Positions 17,149 to 26,720 of a stretch of DNA of 62,328 nucleotides are shown piece by piece. A program made the translations under genes and the position numbers. Location of the stretch: contig NZ_NHOU01000021.1 of NCBI RefSeq assembly GCF_002179555.1, forward strand, positions 1-62,328, given 5' to 3'. Under the pieces are notes generated by a model that was given only the letters and a program-made list of their open reading frames with translations, did no database searches and was not told the DNA's origin. The stretch is from Salinicola salarius. GTDB lineage: Bacteria > Pseudomonadota > Gammaproteobacteria > Pseudomonadales > Halomonadaceae. Within the stretch, counting starts at the first letter, position 1. The number at the start of each line of letters is the position of its first letter.

Positions 17149-18027
17149 TCAGGCGCTTTCCGTGGCGGGCAGGAAACCGCCCTGTCTGAGCACGTCCTCG
17201 TAACCTTCTCGGAAGGTGGGATAGCGGAACGTGTAGCCGGAATCGAGCAGCAGCCGGTTGTTGCAGCGCTTGCTGGAACGGCGACGCAGCGGTGACTGGA
17301 TGACGTCCGGCGTCTCGACCTTGAGTCGCCCGGCGATCCAGGCCATCACCTCGTGCAGCGGTGCCGAATCGCAATCGCTGGCGAGATAGACCGGCTCCAG
17401 CGGCTTGCCTTCCAGCGCCAGCTGGATCAGGTGGGCGATCACGCCCGCGCAGTCGTCGCGATGAATGCGATTGGAGTACATTGGCGGGTTGGAGGCGGCG
17501 ATACGGCCTTCGCTCACCTGGCGGATTAGCCGGTCGCGACCCGGGCCGTAGATTCCCGAGAAGCGGATAGTCGTGCCCGGCAGATCGTGTGCGAGCAGCG
17601 CCTGCTCGGCCTCACGCATCAGTACCCCCGAGAAACCGTGGGGTTCGGTCACCGAGGTCTCGTCCACCTCTTCGCCGCCCTGCTGGGCATAGACGCTGGT
17701 CGAGGAGACGAAAAGGACCCGCTCGGGCGGCTTCTCGCGGGCGCCGAACGCCTGCAGAACCGCCTTCAGGCCGATCGGATATGCCGCCTCGTAGGCCGAC
17801 TCCTCGAACCGGTCCGCCGTCACCGCGTAGACGATGAAGTCGGCGTCCGGCAGTGCCGCCAGCGCGGCTTCGTCGGTCACGTCCAGCGCCACCGCTTCGA
17901 TCCCGGTGCCGGCGAGCGCGCCGACGTTGCGGCGTGCGCCGATCACGCGATGACCGGCATCGATCAACTGCTTCCCGAGCTGGGTGCCGATATCGCCACA
18001 GCCGAGAATTAGCGTAGTTTTCTTCAC
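17149..18027 (-). CDS. NAD-dependent epimerase/dehydratase-like SDR (YeeZ type)
   Basis: Extended short-chain dehydrogenase-like protein of 292 aa. The Rossmann nucleotide-binding motif GCGDIG sits at residues 9-14, followed by ARRN and a DVTD segment. The substrate is unknown for this family; E. coli YeeZ is the nearest named relative I recognise. It is divergent from oxyR (112 bp between starts) and ends in its own terminator. Cytoplasmic, no membrane segments. Confidence 0.8.
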   Translation of the reverse strand: MKKTTLILGCGDIGTQLGKQLIDAGHRVIGARRNVGALAGTGIEAVALDVTDEAALAALPDADFIVYAVTADRFEESAYEAAYPIGLKAVLQAFGAREKPPERVLFVSSTSVYAQQGGEEVDETSVTEPHGFSGVLMREAEQALLAHDLPGTTIRFSGIYGPGRDRLIRQVSEGRIAASNPPMYSNRIHRDDCAGVIAHLIQLALEGKPLEPVYLASDCDSAPLHEVMAWIAGRLKVETPDVIQSPLRRRSSKRCNNRLLLDSGYTFRYPTFREGYEDVLRQGGFLPATESA

Positions 18028-18139
18028 CTTTCCCTAGCCTCTTGGTAAAACGTCCTTGATGATTCGTCCCTGAGGACGCGAATGACCTCGAGAACCACAC
18101 ACTGACTTCGTGCGACAGGGAGCCTTCCGGTCCCAGCCA

Positions 18140-19060
18140 ATGACTCTAACAGAACTCCGCTACATCGTAACCTTGGCCCAGGAGCGCCACTTCGGCCGCG
18201 CCGCCGAACGCTGCTTCGTTTCCCAGCCGACGCTGTCGGTGGCCGTCAAGAAACTCGAGGACGAACTCGGCATCGCCCTGTTCGAACGCTCCAAATCCAC
18301 CGTTCAGGTGACCCCGCTGGGCGAGCGGATCGTCGAGCAGGCACACCGCGTGCTGGAGCAGGCCACGCTGATCCGGGAGATGGCCACCGAAGGCAAGGAC
18401 CAGCTGATCAGCCCGCTGCGGATCGGTGCCATCTATACCATCGGCCCCTATCTGTTTCCGCATCTGATTCCGGCGCTGTCGCGCATCGCACCGCAGATGC
18501 CGCTCTATATCGAGGAGAGCTTCACCGGCGTGCTGCGGCGCAAGCTGCGCAGCGGCGAACTCGATGCCATCTTCGTGGCGCTGCCGTTCAACGAGTCCGA
18601 CGTAGTCACCAAGACGCTCTACGAAGAGCCATTCGAGGTGCTGCTGCCGGCCGGCCATCCATGGACGGAGAAGGCGGCGATCGCCAAGGAGGATCTGCTC
18701 ACCGAACGGCTGTTGTTGCTCGGCGAGGGTCACTGCTTCCGGGACCAGATTCTGGAGGCCTGCCCGGCGATCAGCGCGCAGCTCAACAACCCGTCGAACA
18801 CCCTGATCGCCGAAGGCGGCTCGCTGGAGACCATCCGTCACATGGTCGCCTCCGGCCTGGGCATCACCGTGCTGCCGAAGCTGGCGATCGGCACCAATCA
18901 TTATGAAAACGGCCTGCTGGAGAGTCGGCCGTTCAAGGGCAGTGCCCCCACGCGTAGCGTCGCGCTGGCATGGCGCGCCAGTTTCCCGCGGCCCAAGGCG
19001 ATCGACGCACTGATTCAGGCGATCGATAAAATCCAGGGTAGCGACGTCGAGGCCGCATGA
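18140..19060 (+). CDS. oxyR: Hydrogen-peroxide sensor and LysR-family regulator OxyR
   Basis: Peroxide-responsive activator of catalases, peroxiredoxins and iron-control genes. The N-terminal helix-turn-helix (MTLTELRYIVTLAQERHFGRAAERCFVSQPTLS region) and the redox pair in GEGHCFRDQ...EAC, equivalent to Cys199 and Cys208 of E. coli OxyR, are intact. The protein is very similar to Pseudomonas OxyR. I choose ATG 18140 (306 aa); a GTG at 18110 in frame would add ten residues not seen in OxyR. It overlaps recG by four bases, the same gene pair as in Pseudomonas. Confidence 0.95.
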   Translation: MTLTELRYIVTLAQERHFGRAAERCFVSQPTLSVAVKKLEDELGIALFERSKSTVQVTPLGERIVEQAHRVLEQATLIREMATEGKDQLISPLRIGAIYTIGPYLFPHLIPALSRIAPQMPLYIEESFTGVLRRKLRSGELDAIFVALPFNESDVVTKTLYEEPFEVLLPAGHPWTEKAAIAKEDLLTERLLLLGEGHCFRDQILEACPAISAQLNNPSNTLIAEGGSLETIRHMVASGLGITVLPKLAIGTNHYENGLLESRPFKGSAPTRSVALAWRASFPRPKAIDALIQAIDKIQGSDVEAA

Positions 19061-21135
19061 GCCTCGATGCGCCGGTAACCGACCTCTCCGGCGTCGGCGA
19101 GGCCCTGGCCGGCAAGCTGGCCCGGCTGCGCATCGAGCACGTCGTCGACCTGCTTTTCCATCTGCCGCTGCGCTATCAGGACCGGACACGAATCACGCCC
19201 ATCGGCACCCTGCGTGCCGGCACCGAGGCCGTGGTCGAAGGCGAGGTCAGCGCTGCCGAGGTCGTCCGCGGCCGTCGGCGCAGCCTGCTGGTCCGCCTCA
19301 AGGACGGCACCGGCATCCTCAGCCTGCGCTTTTTCCATTTCTCGCCGGCCCAGCAGCAGCAGTTCGCCAAGGGCGTGCAGGTGCGCTGCTTCGGCGAGGC
19401 CCGCGCCGGCAGCACCGGGCTCGAGATCTATCACCCGGAATATCGTCTCATCCAGAGCGAAGCGACGCCGGTGGACGAACACCTGACCCCGATCTATCCC
19501 GCCACCGAAGGGCTGGCGCAGCCGCGCCTGCGCGCCTTGATCCAGCAGGCGCTGAAGCGGCTCGAACAGGCGCCCGAAAGCCTGCCGGAGTGGATTCCCG
19601 AACCGCTGCGCGGTCGTTTTCGGCTGCCGGGGCTGATCGAATCGGTGCGCTATCTGCACGAACCACCGCCGGACGCGCCGCAGGAACGGCTGGCCGATGG
19701 CCGCCATCCCGCACAGCGGCGCCTGGCGCTGGAAGAGCTGCTGGCCCATCAGTTGAGCCTGCGCCAGGTCCGCCTGCGCATTCAGACCGATGGCGCGCCC
19801 CGGCTCGCGGCCAGCAGCAACCTGCAGGCGCGCTTTCTGACCCAGTTGCCGTTCTCGCTGACCCAGGCACAGCGCCGGGTGCTGGAGGAGATCGGACGGG
19901 ACCTGGAGCGGGAAGTACCGATGCTGCGGCTGGTGCAGGGCGATGTCGGTTCGGGCAAGACCGTGGTCGCCGCCATGGCGGTGCTGAACGCCATCGCCGG
20001 CGGCTGTCAGGCGGCGGTGATGGCGCCCACCGAGATTCTCGCCGAGCAGCACTTTCGCCAGTTTCGGGCCTGGCTCGAACCGCTGGGGATCGAAGTGGGC
20101 TGGCTGGCCGGCAAGCTCAAGGGCAAGGCACGCCTGGATACCAAGGCCGCCATCGCCGACGGCCGCGTGCAGGTCGCCGTCGGCACTCACGCGCTGTTTC
20201 AGGACGACGTGGTCTTCCACCGCCTGGGGCTGGCGGTGATCGACGAGCAGCATCGATTCGGCGTGCATCAGCGCCTCGCACTGCGCCAGAAGGGCGAATC
20301 CGGCGGCCTGACGCCGCATCAGCTGATCATGACTGCCACGCCGATCCCGCGCACCCTGGCGATGAGCGCCTACGCCGATCTCGACCTGTCGGTGATCGAC
20401 GAGTTGCCGCCGGGACGCACGCCGGTACATACCGTGGCGGTGCCGGACGAGCGTCGCCCGGAAGTGATCCAGCGTATCCGCAACGCCTGCGCCGACGGCC
20501 GCCAGGCCTACTGGGTCTGCACCCTGATCGAGGAGTCGGAAGCGCTCACCTGCCAGGCGGCGGAGGTGACCCGCGACACGCTGGTGGAAGCGCTGCCGGA
20601 GCTCAACGTGGGACTGGTTCACGGCCGCATGAAGGCGCAGGAAAAGGCCGACGTGATGGATGCCTTCAAGCGCGGCGAGCTGGACCTGCTGGTCGCCACC
20701 ACGGTGATCGAGGTCGGCGTCGACGTGCCCAACGCCAGCCTGATGATCATCGAGAATCCGGAGCGGCTGGGGCTCTCCCAGCTGCATCAGCTCCGCGGCC
20801 GGGTCGGTCGCGGCAGCGTCGACAGCTACTGCGTGCTGCTCTACCACCCGCCGCTGTCGAACCATTCGCGCCAGCGGCTCGGTATCCTGCGCGACACCAC
20901 CGACGGCTTCAAGGTGGCGGAAAAGGACCTCGAACTGCGCGGCCCCGGCGAAGTGCTCGGCACCCGCCAGACCGGGCTGGCGCAGATGAAGATCGCCGAT
21001 CTCGAGCGCGACCGCGACCTACTGGATACCGTCACCGCCCTGGCCCAGGCGCTGCTCGAGGAAGCCCCCGACGCCGCGCCACCGCTGATCCAGCGCTGGC
21101 TGGGCGACGAAGCCGGGCGCTACGGGCAGGTGTGA
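19057..21135 (+). CDS. recG: ATP-dependent DNA helicase RecG
   Basis: Junction- and fork-remodelling helicase that reverses stalled replication forks and unwinds R-loops and Holliday junctions. 692 aa, the usual size. An N-terminal wedge/OB domain is followed by Walker A GDVGSGKT, the DEQH box, motif III TATPIPRTLAM, and the C-terminal QLRGRVGRG motif VI. ATG overlaps the oxyR stop (ATGA), so the two are co-transcribed. Confidence 0.96.
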   Translation: MSLDAPVTDLSGVGEALAGKLARLRIEHVVDLLFHLPLRYQDRTRITPIGTLRAGTEAVVEGEVSAAEVVRGRRRSLLVRLKDGTGILSLRFFHFSPAQQQQFAKGVQVRCFGEARAGSTGLEIYHPEYRLIQSEATPVDEHLTPIYPATEGLAQPRLRALIQQALKRLEQAPESLPEWIPEPLRGRFRLPGLIESVRYLHEPPPDAPQERLADGRHPAQRRLALEELLAHQLSLRQVRLRIQTDGAPRLAASSNLQARFLTQLPFSLTQAQRRVLEEIGRDLEREVPMLRLVQGDVGSGKTVVAAMAVLNAIAGGCQAAVMAPTEILAEQHFRQFRAWLEPLGIEVGWLAGKLKGKARLDTKAAIADGRVQVAVGTHALFQDDVVFHRLGLAVIDEQHRFGVHQRLALRQKGESGGLTPHQLIMTATPIPRTLAMSAYADLDLSVIDELPPGRTPVHTVAVPDERRPEVIQRIRNACADGRQAYWVCTLIEESEALTCQAAEVTRDTLVEALPELNVGLVHGRMKAQEKADVMDAFKRGELDLLVATTVIEVGVDVPNASLMIIENPERLGLSQLHQLRGRVGRGSVDSYCVLLYHPPLSNHSRQRLGILRDTTDGFKVAEKDLELRGPGEVLGTRQTGLAQMKIADLERDRDLLDTVTALAQALLEEAPDAAPPLIQRWLGDEAGRYGQV

Positions 21136-21168
21136 AGCCTGGCCGTAACGCCCGCGCGCTCAGGAATT

Positions 21169-23487
21169 TCAAGCATTCTCGGCGGCTTTGCCGCCAATCT
21201 TCTCGCCGCTGTCCTCTTCGTCATCTTTTCCGTCGTCACCCTTTCCGTCGCCACCCTTTCCGTCGCCACTTTTGCCCTCGCCCGGCGTCTCCACCGGACG
21301 CGCGATCAGCCGGGCCGCCGCTTCGCTCATCGGCACCAGCTGGCGGCTGATGTGCAGCAGTTGAGTCTGGATCACGCGGCGCTCGTCGTCGGCGTCGTCC
21401 TGAGCGGCGGTGGGCTCCTGCTCGAAGATCGCCACCAGCGCGTTCTGCTCGCCCCGGGGGTCGTCGATGGGCTGGCGCGACTGCAGGTTGGCGGCAATGG
21501 CGTCGAAGCGATCCGCGATCCGCCGCGCGGCGGCATAGATCTCGGCATCGCTTTCGGCATTCGACTCGTTGGCCGCCAGCGCGCCCCGATGCGCTCCCAG
21601 CGCCGAGAGATAGCCGAGCAGCGTGTGGGAGACGACCAGGAAGCGGAAACCCTCGTCGGCGTCCTTCTTACGATAGTGGCCGGGCTCCTGCAGCATGTTG
21701 GCCAGCACCGTGGAGAGCGCGGCATCGGCGTTGTGGGCGTTGCGGCGCGCCAGCCGGTAGGCGAGGTCGTCCTGCTTGCCGGCCTCGTACTGGTGGATGA
21801 TCTCGCGCAAATAGAGCGTGCTGTTGGTCAGCGCCGTCGAGGCCACCTTGTGCAGGCGCCGCCCCTGCCAGTCCGGCAGGATGAAGAACACCGCCAGGCC
21901 GGATATCAGCGCGCCGATCAGCGTATCGATCAGCCGCGGCAGGATCAGGTCGAAGCCGTCGCCGACCTGGTTGAAGCTGCTCAGCACCAGCGTGGTGATG
22001 GCGGCGGTGGCGATGACGTAATGCTTCTCGCGATTGGCGAAGAAGACGACGCCGGCCACCACGGAAATCAGCGACTGGAGCAGCGGGTTCGGAAACAGGC
22101 TGATCAGCGCCCAGCCCACCACCAGCCCGACTACCGTGCCGACGATGCGCTGGCGCAGGAAACGGCGCGTGGCGCCGAAGTTCGGGCGACACACGAACAG
22201 CGTGGTCAGCAGGATCCAGTAGCCTTGGGTCGGGTGAACCAGGTGCAGCACGCCATAGCCCACCAGCAGCGCGGTCGACAGGCGCAGCGCGTGACGAAAG
22301 GTCGGCGATCCCGGCGTCAGGTTGAGGCGGATACGCTCCCAGGCGTCGCGGAAGCTGCGCGGCGAGCGGTCGAGGAGGCTGGCGTCCTTCTGATCGACCA
22401 CCGCATCCGGGTTGTGGGCGCTGGAGAGCTGGTCCTCCAGTGTCGCCAGGTTACGGCCCAGTGCCTGCAGCGAGCGCAGCAGCGGGGTCCATTCCGGATT
22501 GCGCTGCGCCCGCAGGTAGACGATCGACGCCCGCAGATCCTCCAGCGCCTGCTCGCTCTGGCCGTGCTCGAAGGGCTGGCGCAGCAGCAGCGCCTTGGCC
22601 AGCCGCTTGCACGCCCGGCCCTGCTGGTCGAGCAGCCGCTGGCAGCGAAACAGCACGTCGTGATGGAAGAAGGTCTCGGTCAATGCCGAATAGGGGTAAT
22701 GGGAGGCGCTGACCCGCTCGTGGATGTCCTGGGCGATGAAATAGAGCCGCAGGTAGCGGTTGAGCTTGCGGCTGCCACGCTGGCCCTCGAGCCGGCGGAA
22801 GATCATCTCCTTGGCCTGATTGAGCGCGGTCACCACGCGGCCGTTCTGGCGCGCCAGCGCAACGCGACGGCTTTCGACATCGACCCCGCGCAGCGGCTCG
22901 AACAGTGTCGCCTTGATGATCAGATATTCGCCCAGCTCCCGGTAGAGCTGCGCCATGCTCTGCTTGACCGGCTGGCGCGAGAACAGCGCACACCAGACGA
23001 CCGAAATCGCCCCGTACCAGGCCGCACCGCCGACCAGCAGTAGCGGCTGATGCCAGAAATTGCCGTCGGTGGTGCCGCCGTGCTGCTCGATATTGATCAT
23101 CGAATAGACCGACAGGATCAGCGTCGCCGAGGCGATGGTGGCGTAGCGCTGCTCGATGGCCCCGAGCATGATGAAGGTAAACGCCGACAGTGCCAGACCG
23201 GGCGCGAACAGCCACGGCCAGGGGAACAGCAGCTCCACCGAGCACGAGGCGACCAGGAAACAGATCAGCGTGACCAGCAGCGCCCGAACGCGGCCTTCCC
23301 AGTTGTCATCGGTCTCGGAGAGCGCGCTGGCGATGATGCCGAGGAACAGCGGAATGGCGAGCGCGATCTGATCCTGGGACCAGCTCAGCGCAATGGCGCC
23401 ACTGAACGCCAGGAACACGCGGAAGCTGTAGGCGAACTTGTCCAGCGTCCACAGCTGGCGCAGGGAGTGGGAAAACGAATCGGAAAT
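21169..23487 (-). CDS. YccS/YhfK-family (FUSC) inner-membrane protein, probable ATT start
   Basis: Fusaric-acid-resistance-like membrane protein of the YccS group: an N-terminal membrane block (about the first 170 residues), a long cytoplasmic helical region, and a second membrane block (about 410-540). Function is unproven; the family is thought to export aromatic acids. The first ATG/GTG/TTG in frame is GTG 23418, but conserved family sequence (SHSLRQLWTLDKFAYSFR) lies in frame before it, back to an ATT at 23487 with GGAGAG seven bases upstream, so I extend the gene to that rare start (772 aa). The C-terminus ends in a charged GDGKG-repeat tail encoded by a 15 bp tandem repeat. Confidence 0.75.
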   Translation of the reverse strand: MSDSFSHSLRQLWTLDKFAYSFRVFLAFSGAIALSWSQDQIALAIPLFLGIIASALSETDDNWEGRVRALLVTLICFLVASCSVELLFPWPWLFAPGLALSAFTFIMLGAIEQRYATIASATLILSVYSMINIEQHGGTTDGNFWHQPLLLVGGAAWYGAISVVWCALFSRQPVKQSMAQLYRELGEYLIIKATLFEPLRGVDVESRRVALARQNGRVVTALNQAKEMIFRRLEGQRGSRKLNRYLRLYFIAQDIHERVSASHYPYSALTETFFHHDVLFRCQRLLDQQGRACKRLAKALLLRQPFEHGQSEQALEDLRASIVYLRAQRNPEWTPLLRSLQALGRNLATLEDQLSSAHNPDAVVDQKDASLLDRSPRSFRDAWERIRLNLTPGSPTFRHALRLSTALLVGYGVLHLVHPTQGYWILLTTLFVCRPNFGATRRFLRQRIVGTVVGLVVGWALISLFPNPLLQSLISVVAGVVFFANREKHYVIATAAITTLVLSSFNQVGDGFDLILPRLIDTLIGALISGLAVFFILPDWQGRRLHKVASTALTNSTLYLREIIHQYEAGKQDDLAYRLARRNAHNADAALSTVLANMLQEPGHYRKKDADEGFRFLVVSHTLLGYLSALGAHRGALAANESNAESDAEIYAAARRIADRFDAIAANLQSRQPIDDPRGEQNALVAIFEQEPTAAQDDADDERRVIQTQLLHISRQLVPMSEAAARLIARPVETPGEGKSGDGKGGDGKGDDGKDDEEDSGEKIGGKAAENA
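21228..21272. repeat. 15 bp tandem repeat (3 units) in the yccS-like 3' end
   Basis: Three 15 bp units at 21228-21242, 21243-21257 and 21258-21272 differ at only one or two positions. They encode a GDGKG-type pentapeptide in the hydrophilic C-terminal tail. Being a multiple of three, copy-number change would leave the frame intact. Confidence 0.8.
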
Positions 23488-23703
23488 CTCGGTCTCTCCA
23501 GGATTGTGGTCGTGCCGTCAAGATAGCGCGCCCGCGATACCGGGAACAGACGCCGCCGACCATGAACGAATAGAGAACCCCACCAGGATTTAGACTTTAG
23601 TATAACGTCTTTACACCTATCGGCAGCAACGGCGCTGCGCTTTATCCTCGCCCCCACTTCATCCCTATCCCGGAGTTCGGCATGATCGGGGTTTACCGGA
23701 AGA

Positions 23704-24801
23704 TTGAGGCAGAGCGTGCGACCGACCAGGCATTCGCATCGAAACGGCGTGTGGCGAGCACTCGCCATCATGGGCCAGGCATTGCGGGCGCTGGTGTTGC
23801 TGGCCGTGATCGCCTGGGGCGTGCTGGCGCTGCACTTCGAACTGCCGGGACCAACGCTCGTCGTCGATTTGGTGATCGCAGCATGGGTGCTGGTCGGCCT
23901 GGCCGCGCTGCTGGCCCCCTTGGCAAAGCGCCGCCATCGCCGGGCGTCGTCGGCGCTGCGCGTCCTGTTCGCGCTGGCGCTGATCGCCGTCGTGAGCTGG
24001 TGGCAGAGCCTCGAGCCCAGCAACGAGCGGGACTGGGCGCCGGACGTGGCGCGCCAGCTCTCGGTCGAACGCGAGGGCGACCGGGTCCGGCTTCACAACG
24101 TGCGCGACTTCGAGTGGCAGACGCCGGACACCGCGACGACGCGCTGGGAGACCCGCGAGTACGATCTCTCGCAGCTCGACTCGGTGGACATGGCGGTTTC
24201 CTACTGGATGGGCCCGGCCATCGCCCACACGCTGGTCACGTTCGGCTTTGCCGACGGCCGGCATCTGACGTTTTCGGTGGAGATCCGGCGCGAGCGGGAC
24301 GAGGCGTTCTCGATCAGCGGCGGCTTCTTCAAGCAGTTCGAGCTCAACCTGATCGCCGCCGACGAGAACGACATCCTGCGCCTGCGCAGCAACGTCAGAG
24401 GCGAGGACGTCTATCTCTACCAGGTCGGGCTCTCGCCGCAGGCACGCCGCGAGCTGTTCGTCGCCTATCTCGACGAAGCCGAGCGGCTGCGCCGAACGCC
24501 CGAGTTCTACAACACCCTGACCAGCAACTGCACCACCATCGTGTTCGACATGGTCGACAGGATCGTCGCCGGGCTGCCCCGGGACATCCGGCTGATTCTC
24601 TCCGGCTACCTGCCGGAATACGTCTACGAGATCGGCGGGCTGGATACGAGCCATCCGCTCGCGTTCCTGCGCCGCCGCGGCTATATCAACCCGCGCGCCC
24701 AGCAGATTCCGTACAATGCCGGGAGCGAGGCCTTTTCCCGTGCCATTCGCGACGGGGTTCCCGCCGCCGACGGCGAGATCCTTCACGCTTCGTCGCCCTG
24801 A
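23704..24801 (+). CDS. DUF4105 (Lnb N-terminal periplasmic-like) domain protein
   Basis: Membrane-anchored protein of unknown role. Two N-terminal hydrophobic segments (about residues 19-45 and 55-100) precede a periplasmic DUF4105 domain with the characteristic NTLTSNCTT motif, whose Asn-Cys pair resembles a papain-like active site. The start is probably TTG 23704 (365 aa) with CCGGA nearby; GTG 23716 is an alternative. The MpaB-type gene follows 20 bp later on the same strand, so the two likely form an operon. Confidence 0.75.
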   Translation: MRQSVRPTRHSHRNGVWRALAIMGQALRALVLLAVIAWGVLALHFELPGPTLVVDLVIAAWVLVGLAALLAPLAKRRHRRASSALRVLFALALIAVVSWWQSLEPSNERDWAPDVARQLSVEREGDRVRLHNVRDFEWQTPDTATTRWETREYDLSQLDSVDMAVSYWMGPAIAHTLVTFGFADGRHLTFSVEIRRERDEAFSISGGFFKQFELNLIAADENDILRLRSNVRGEDVYLYQVGLSPQARRELFVAYLDEAERLRRTPEFYNTLTSNCTTIVFDMVDRIVAGLPRDIRLILSGYLPEYVYEIGGLDTSHPLAFLRRRGYINPRAQQIPYNAGSEAFSRAIRDGVPAADGEILHASSP

Positions 24802-24821
24802 CGTGCCCTGACCCGACATTC

Positions 24822-25712
24822 ATGCCAATGACCTCCCTGCGCGACGCCATCGAAAACCGTATCAGCCACCTGACCGGCCGCACGCTGGGCGGGGTCGACT
24901 ATACCCAGCCCAAGGGCGATCCGGGCCTGTTCGGGCCGGAGACCATGGCGTGGCGGGTGCATGGGGATTTCACCTCGATGATGTGCGGCGGCATCAGCGC
25001 GCTGCTGCTGCAGATGCTGCATCCGCTGGCGCTGGCCGGCGTCTGGGACCATTCCAACTTCCGCCGCGACATGATCGGCCGGCTTCGCCGCACCAGCCAG
25101 TTCATCGCCGTCACCACCTTCGGCTCCCGCGACGACGCCGAGCGCATTCTCGAGCGGGTACGCCGAGTCCACGACAGCGTCAGCGGGTACGCCGCCGACG
25201 GCACACCCTACGCGGCCAGCGATCCGGACCTGCTGGTGTGGGTCCATGTCGCCGAGATGAGCCGCTTTCTCGCCTCCCATATTCGCTATCGCGATCCCGG
25301 CCTGAGCCTGGCCGACCAGGATCGCTACTTCGCCGAAACCGCCCGCGTGGCCGAAGCGCTGGGCGCGCGCCACGTGCCCAAGAGCCGGGCGGCCATCGAT
25401 GACTATCTCGAGCACCAGCGGCGCTATCTGGTCTGCGACGCCCGCACTCGCGACGTCATCGACGTGCTGCTGCACGCGCTGCCGCTGAGCCCGGTCATCC
25501 GCCCCGTCGGCGCGCTGTTCATGCGCGCCGGCATCGACCTGCTGCCGCCCTGGGCGGCGACGCTATTGAGCCTCGAGATGTCGGCACCCGAACGTCTCGC
25601 CGTGCGCAGCGGCATTCGCACCATCGCCCCGGTGGTGCGCTGGGCGGTGCGCAACGGCTCCTACCGTCGCGCCATGGAGCGGATGCAGGCCCGGGAGCAG
25701 GCTCAGAACTGA
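24822..25712 (+). CDS. MpaB/rubber-oxygenase-like (DUF2236) protein
   Basis: 296-residue protein of the DUF2236 family, whose characterised members (latex-clearing protein, MpaB') bind heme b and act as oxygenases. Characteristic features are WRVHGDFTSMMCGG, LLQMLHPLALAGVWDHSNFR and WVHVAEMSRFL. Substrate here is unknown. ATG 24822 or 24828 both fit. No signal peptide is seen. It overlaps the stop of convergent trpI by ten bases. Pairing with the DUF4105 gene is the only context clue. Confidence 0.8.
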   Translation: MPMTSLRDAIENRISHLTGRTLGGVDYTQPKGDPGLFGPETMAWRVHGDFTSMMCGGISALLLQMLHPLALAGVWDHSNFRRDMIGRLRRTSQFIAVTTFGSRDDAERILERVRRVHDSVSGYAADGTPYAASDPDLLVWVHVAEMSRFLASHIRYRDPGLSLADQDRYFAETARVAEALGARHVPKSRAAIDDYLEHQRRYLVCDARTRDVIDVLLHALPLSPVIRPVGALFMRAGIDLLPPWAATLLSLEMSAPERLAVRSGIRTIAPVVRWAVRNGSYRRAMERMQAREQAQN

Positions 25713-26605
25713 TCGCCGGGCAGCTCGCGACGCAGCCATTCGGCGAGGCGCTCGCCGCGTCGGGCGTCGACTCCCGGAGCCAGCCACAGCCCCAGCGAGG
25801 CGGTGGTCTCGACCGCCGGCCATGGTGCCATCAGGCGTTCCTGACGCAGTTCGGCGGCCACCAGCAGCTGCGGGGCAATGGCGACCCCGAGTCCCGCCAG
25901 CGCGGCTTCCAGCAGATAGTAGAGATGTTCGAAGCTGCGCCCCCGGCCCCGCGCCGCTGCCAGCGTCTCGTCGTCCACGCCCATGGCCGCCGCCCATTCG
26001 GGCCAGGCTTGCGGCCGCGACGCCGTGTCCAGCAGCGTGAGCCGTTCCAGCATCGCCCCGGCCGACGCCTGCGATGTCGCCGTCCAGACCGCCGGTGTCG
26101 CCACGGCGACGATTCGTTCCGGCATCAGCGGGAACACCGTCATGTCGGCGGGCCACGGCGGCGCGGCGAAGCGCAGCGTGGCATCGACATCCTCCCGGCG
26201 CGGGTCGAGTTCGTTCTCGCTGGAAACCACCCGCAGTCGCAGTTCGGGCAGGTCGGCGTTGAGCCGGTCGAGCCGCGGGATCAGCCAGCGCGCCAGCAGG
26301 CTGCCCGGGCAGGCCAGCGTGAACGGCGCTTCGTCGAGACGCCGCGCGAGTCTGGCGCAGCCCTCGCTCAAGCGTGAGAAAGCCTCATGCACCGCCGGAT
26401 ACAGCTCCCGGCCGTGGGCCGTCGGTTCGAGCCCGCGCCCCGCCTTGTCGAACAGCGCCGTGCCGAAATGGTGCTCCAGGGTTCGCAACTGGCGGCTCAC
26501 CGCGCCGTGCGTGACGTTCAGCTCCCGCGCAGCGTCGCTGACGCTGCCCAGACGAACCGTGGCTTCGAACGCGCGCAGCGCATTGAGCGAAGGTAGCGTG
26601 GCCAT
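25703..26605 (-). CDS. trpI: LysR-family regulator TrpI of the tryptophan synthase genes
   Basis: Activator of trpBA, responding to indoleglycerol phosphate in pseudomonads. The protein (300 aa) is recognisably TrpI: LPSLNALRAFEA at the N-terminus, THGAVSRQ in the recognition helix, PGSLLARWLIPRLD and EHLYYLLEAALAGLGVAIAP in the effector domain. It is divergent from trpB, the standard arrangement, and the shared 115 bp region holds a T-N11-A palindrome suitable as its operator. Confidence 0.92.
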   Translation of the reverse strand: MATLPSLNALRAFEATVRLGSVSDAARELNVTHGAVSRQLRTLEHHFGTALFDKAGRGLEPTAHGRELYPAVHEAFSRLSEGCARLARRLDEAPFTLACPGSLLARWLIPRLDRLNADLPELRLRVVSSENELDPRREDVDATLRFAAPPWPADMTVFPLMPERIVAVATPAVWTATSQASAGAMLERLTLLDTASRPQAWPEWAAAMGVDDETLAAARGRGRSFEHLYYLLEAALAGLGVAIAPQLLVAAELRQERLMAPWPAVETTASLGLWLAPGVDARRGERLAEWLRRELPGDQF

Positions 26606-26622
26606 TCCGCCTCCGTCGATGG

Positions 26623-26637
26623 GTGAGTTTTACTCAC
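26623..26637. promoter_or_regulatory. Predicted TrpI operator between trpI and trpB
   Basis: Perfect inverted repeat GTGAGT-TTT-ACTCAC, which contains the T-N11-A pattern typical of LysR-family sites. It lies 18 bp from the trpI start and about 84 bp upstream of trpB, where it could both autoregulate trpI and activate trpB. Confidence 0.6.
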
Positions 26638-26720
26638 AGGATGCGGAGAGTTTATCGATTTTCTCCGCCGCGCGACCAGCCTAGTCTGAGCCCATCGAAT
26701 CGACTGACCGGGAACGACTG

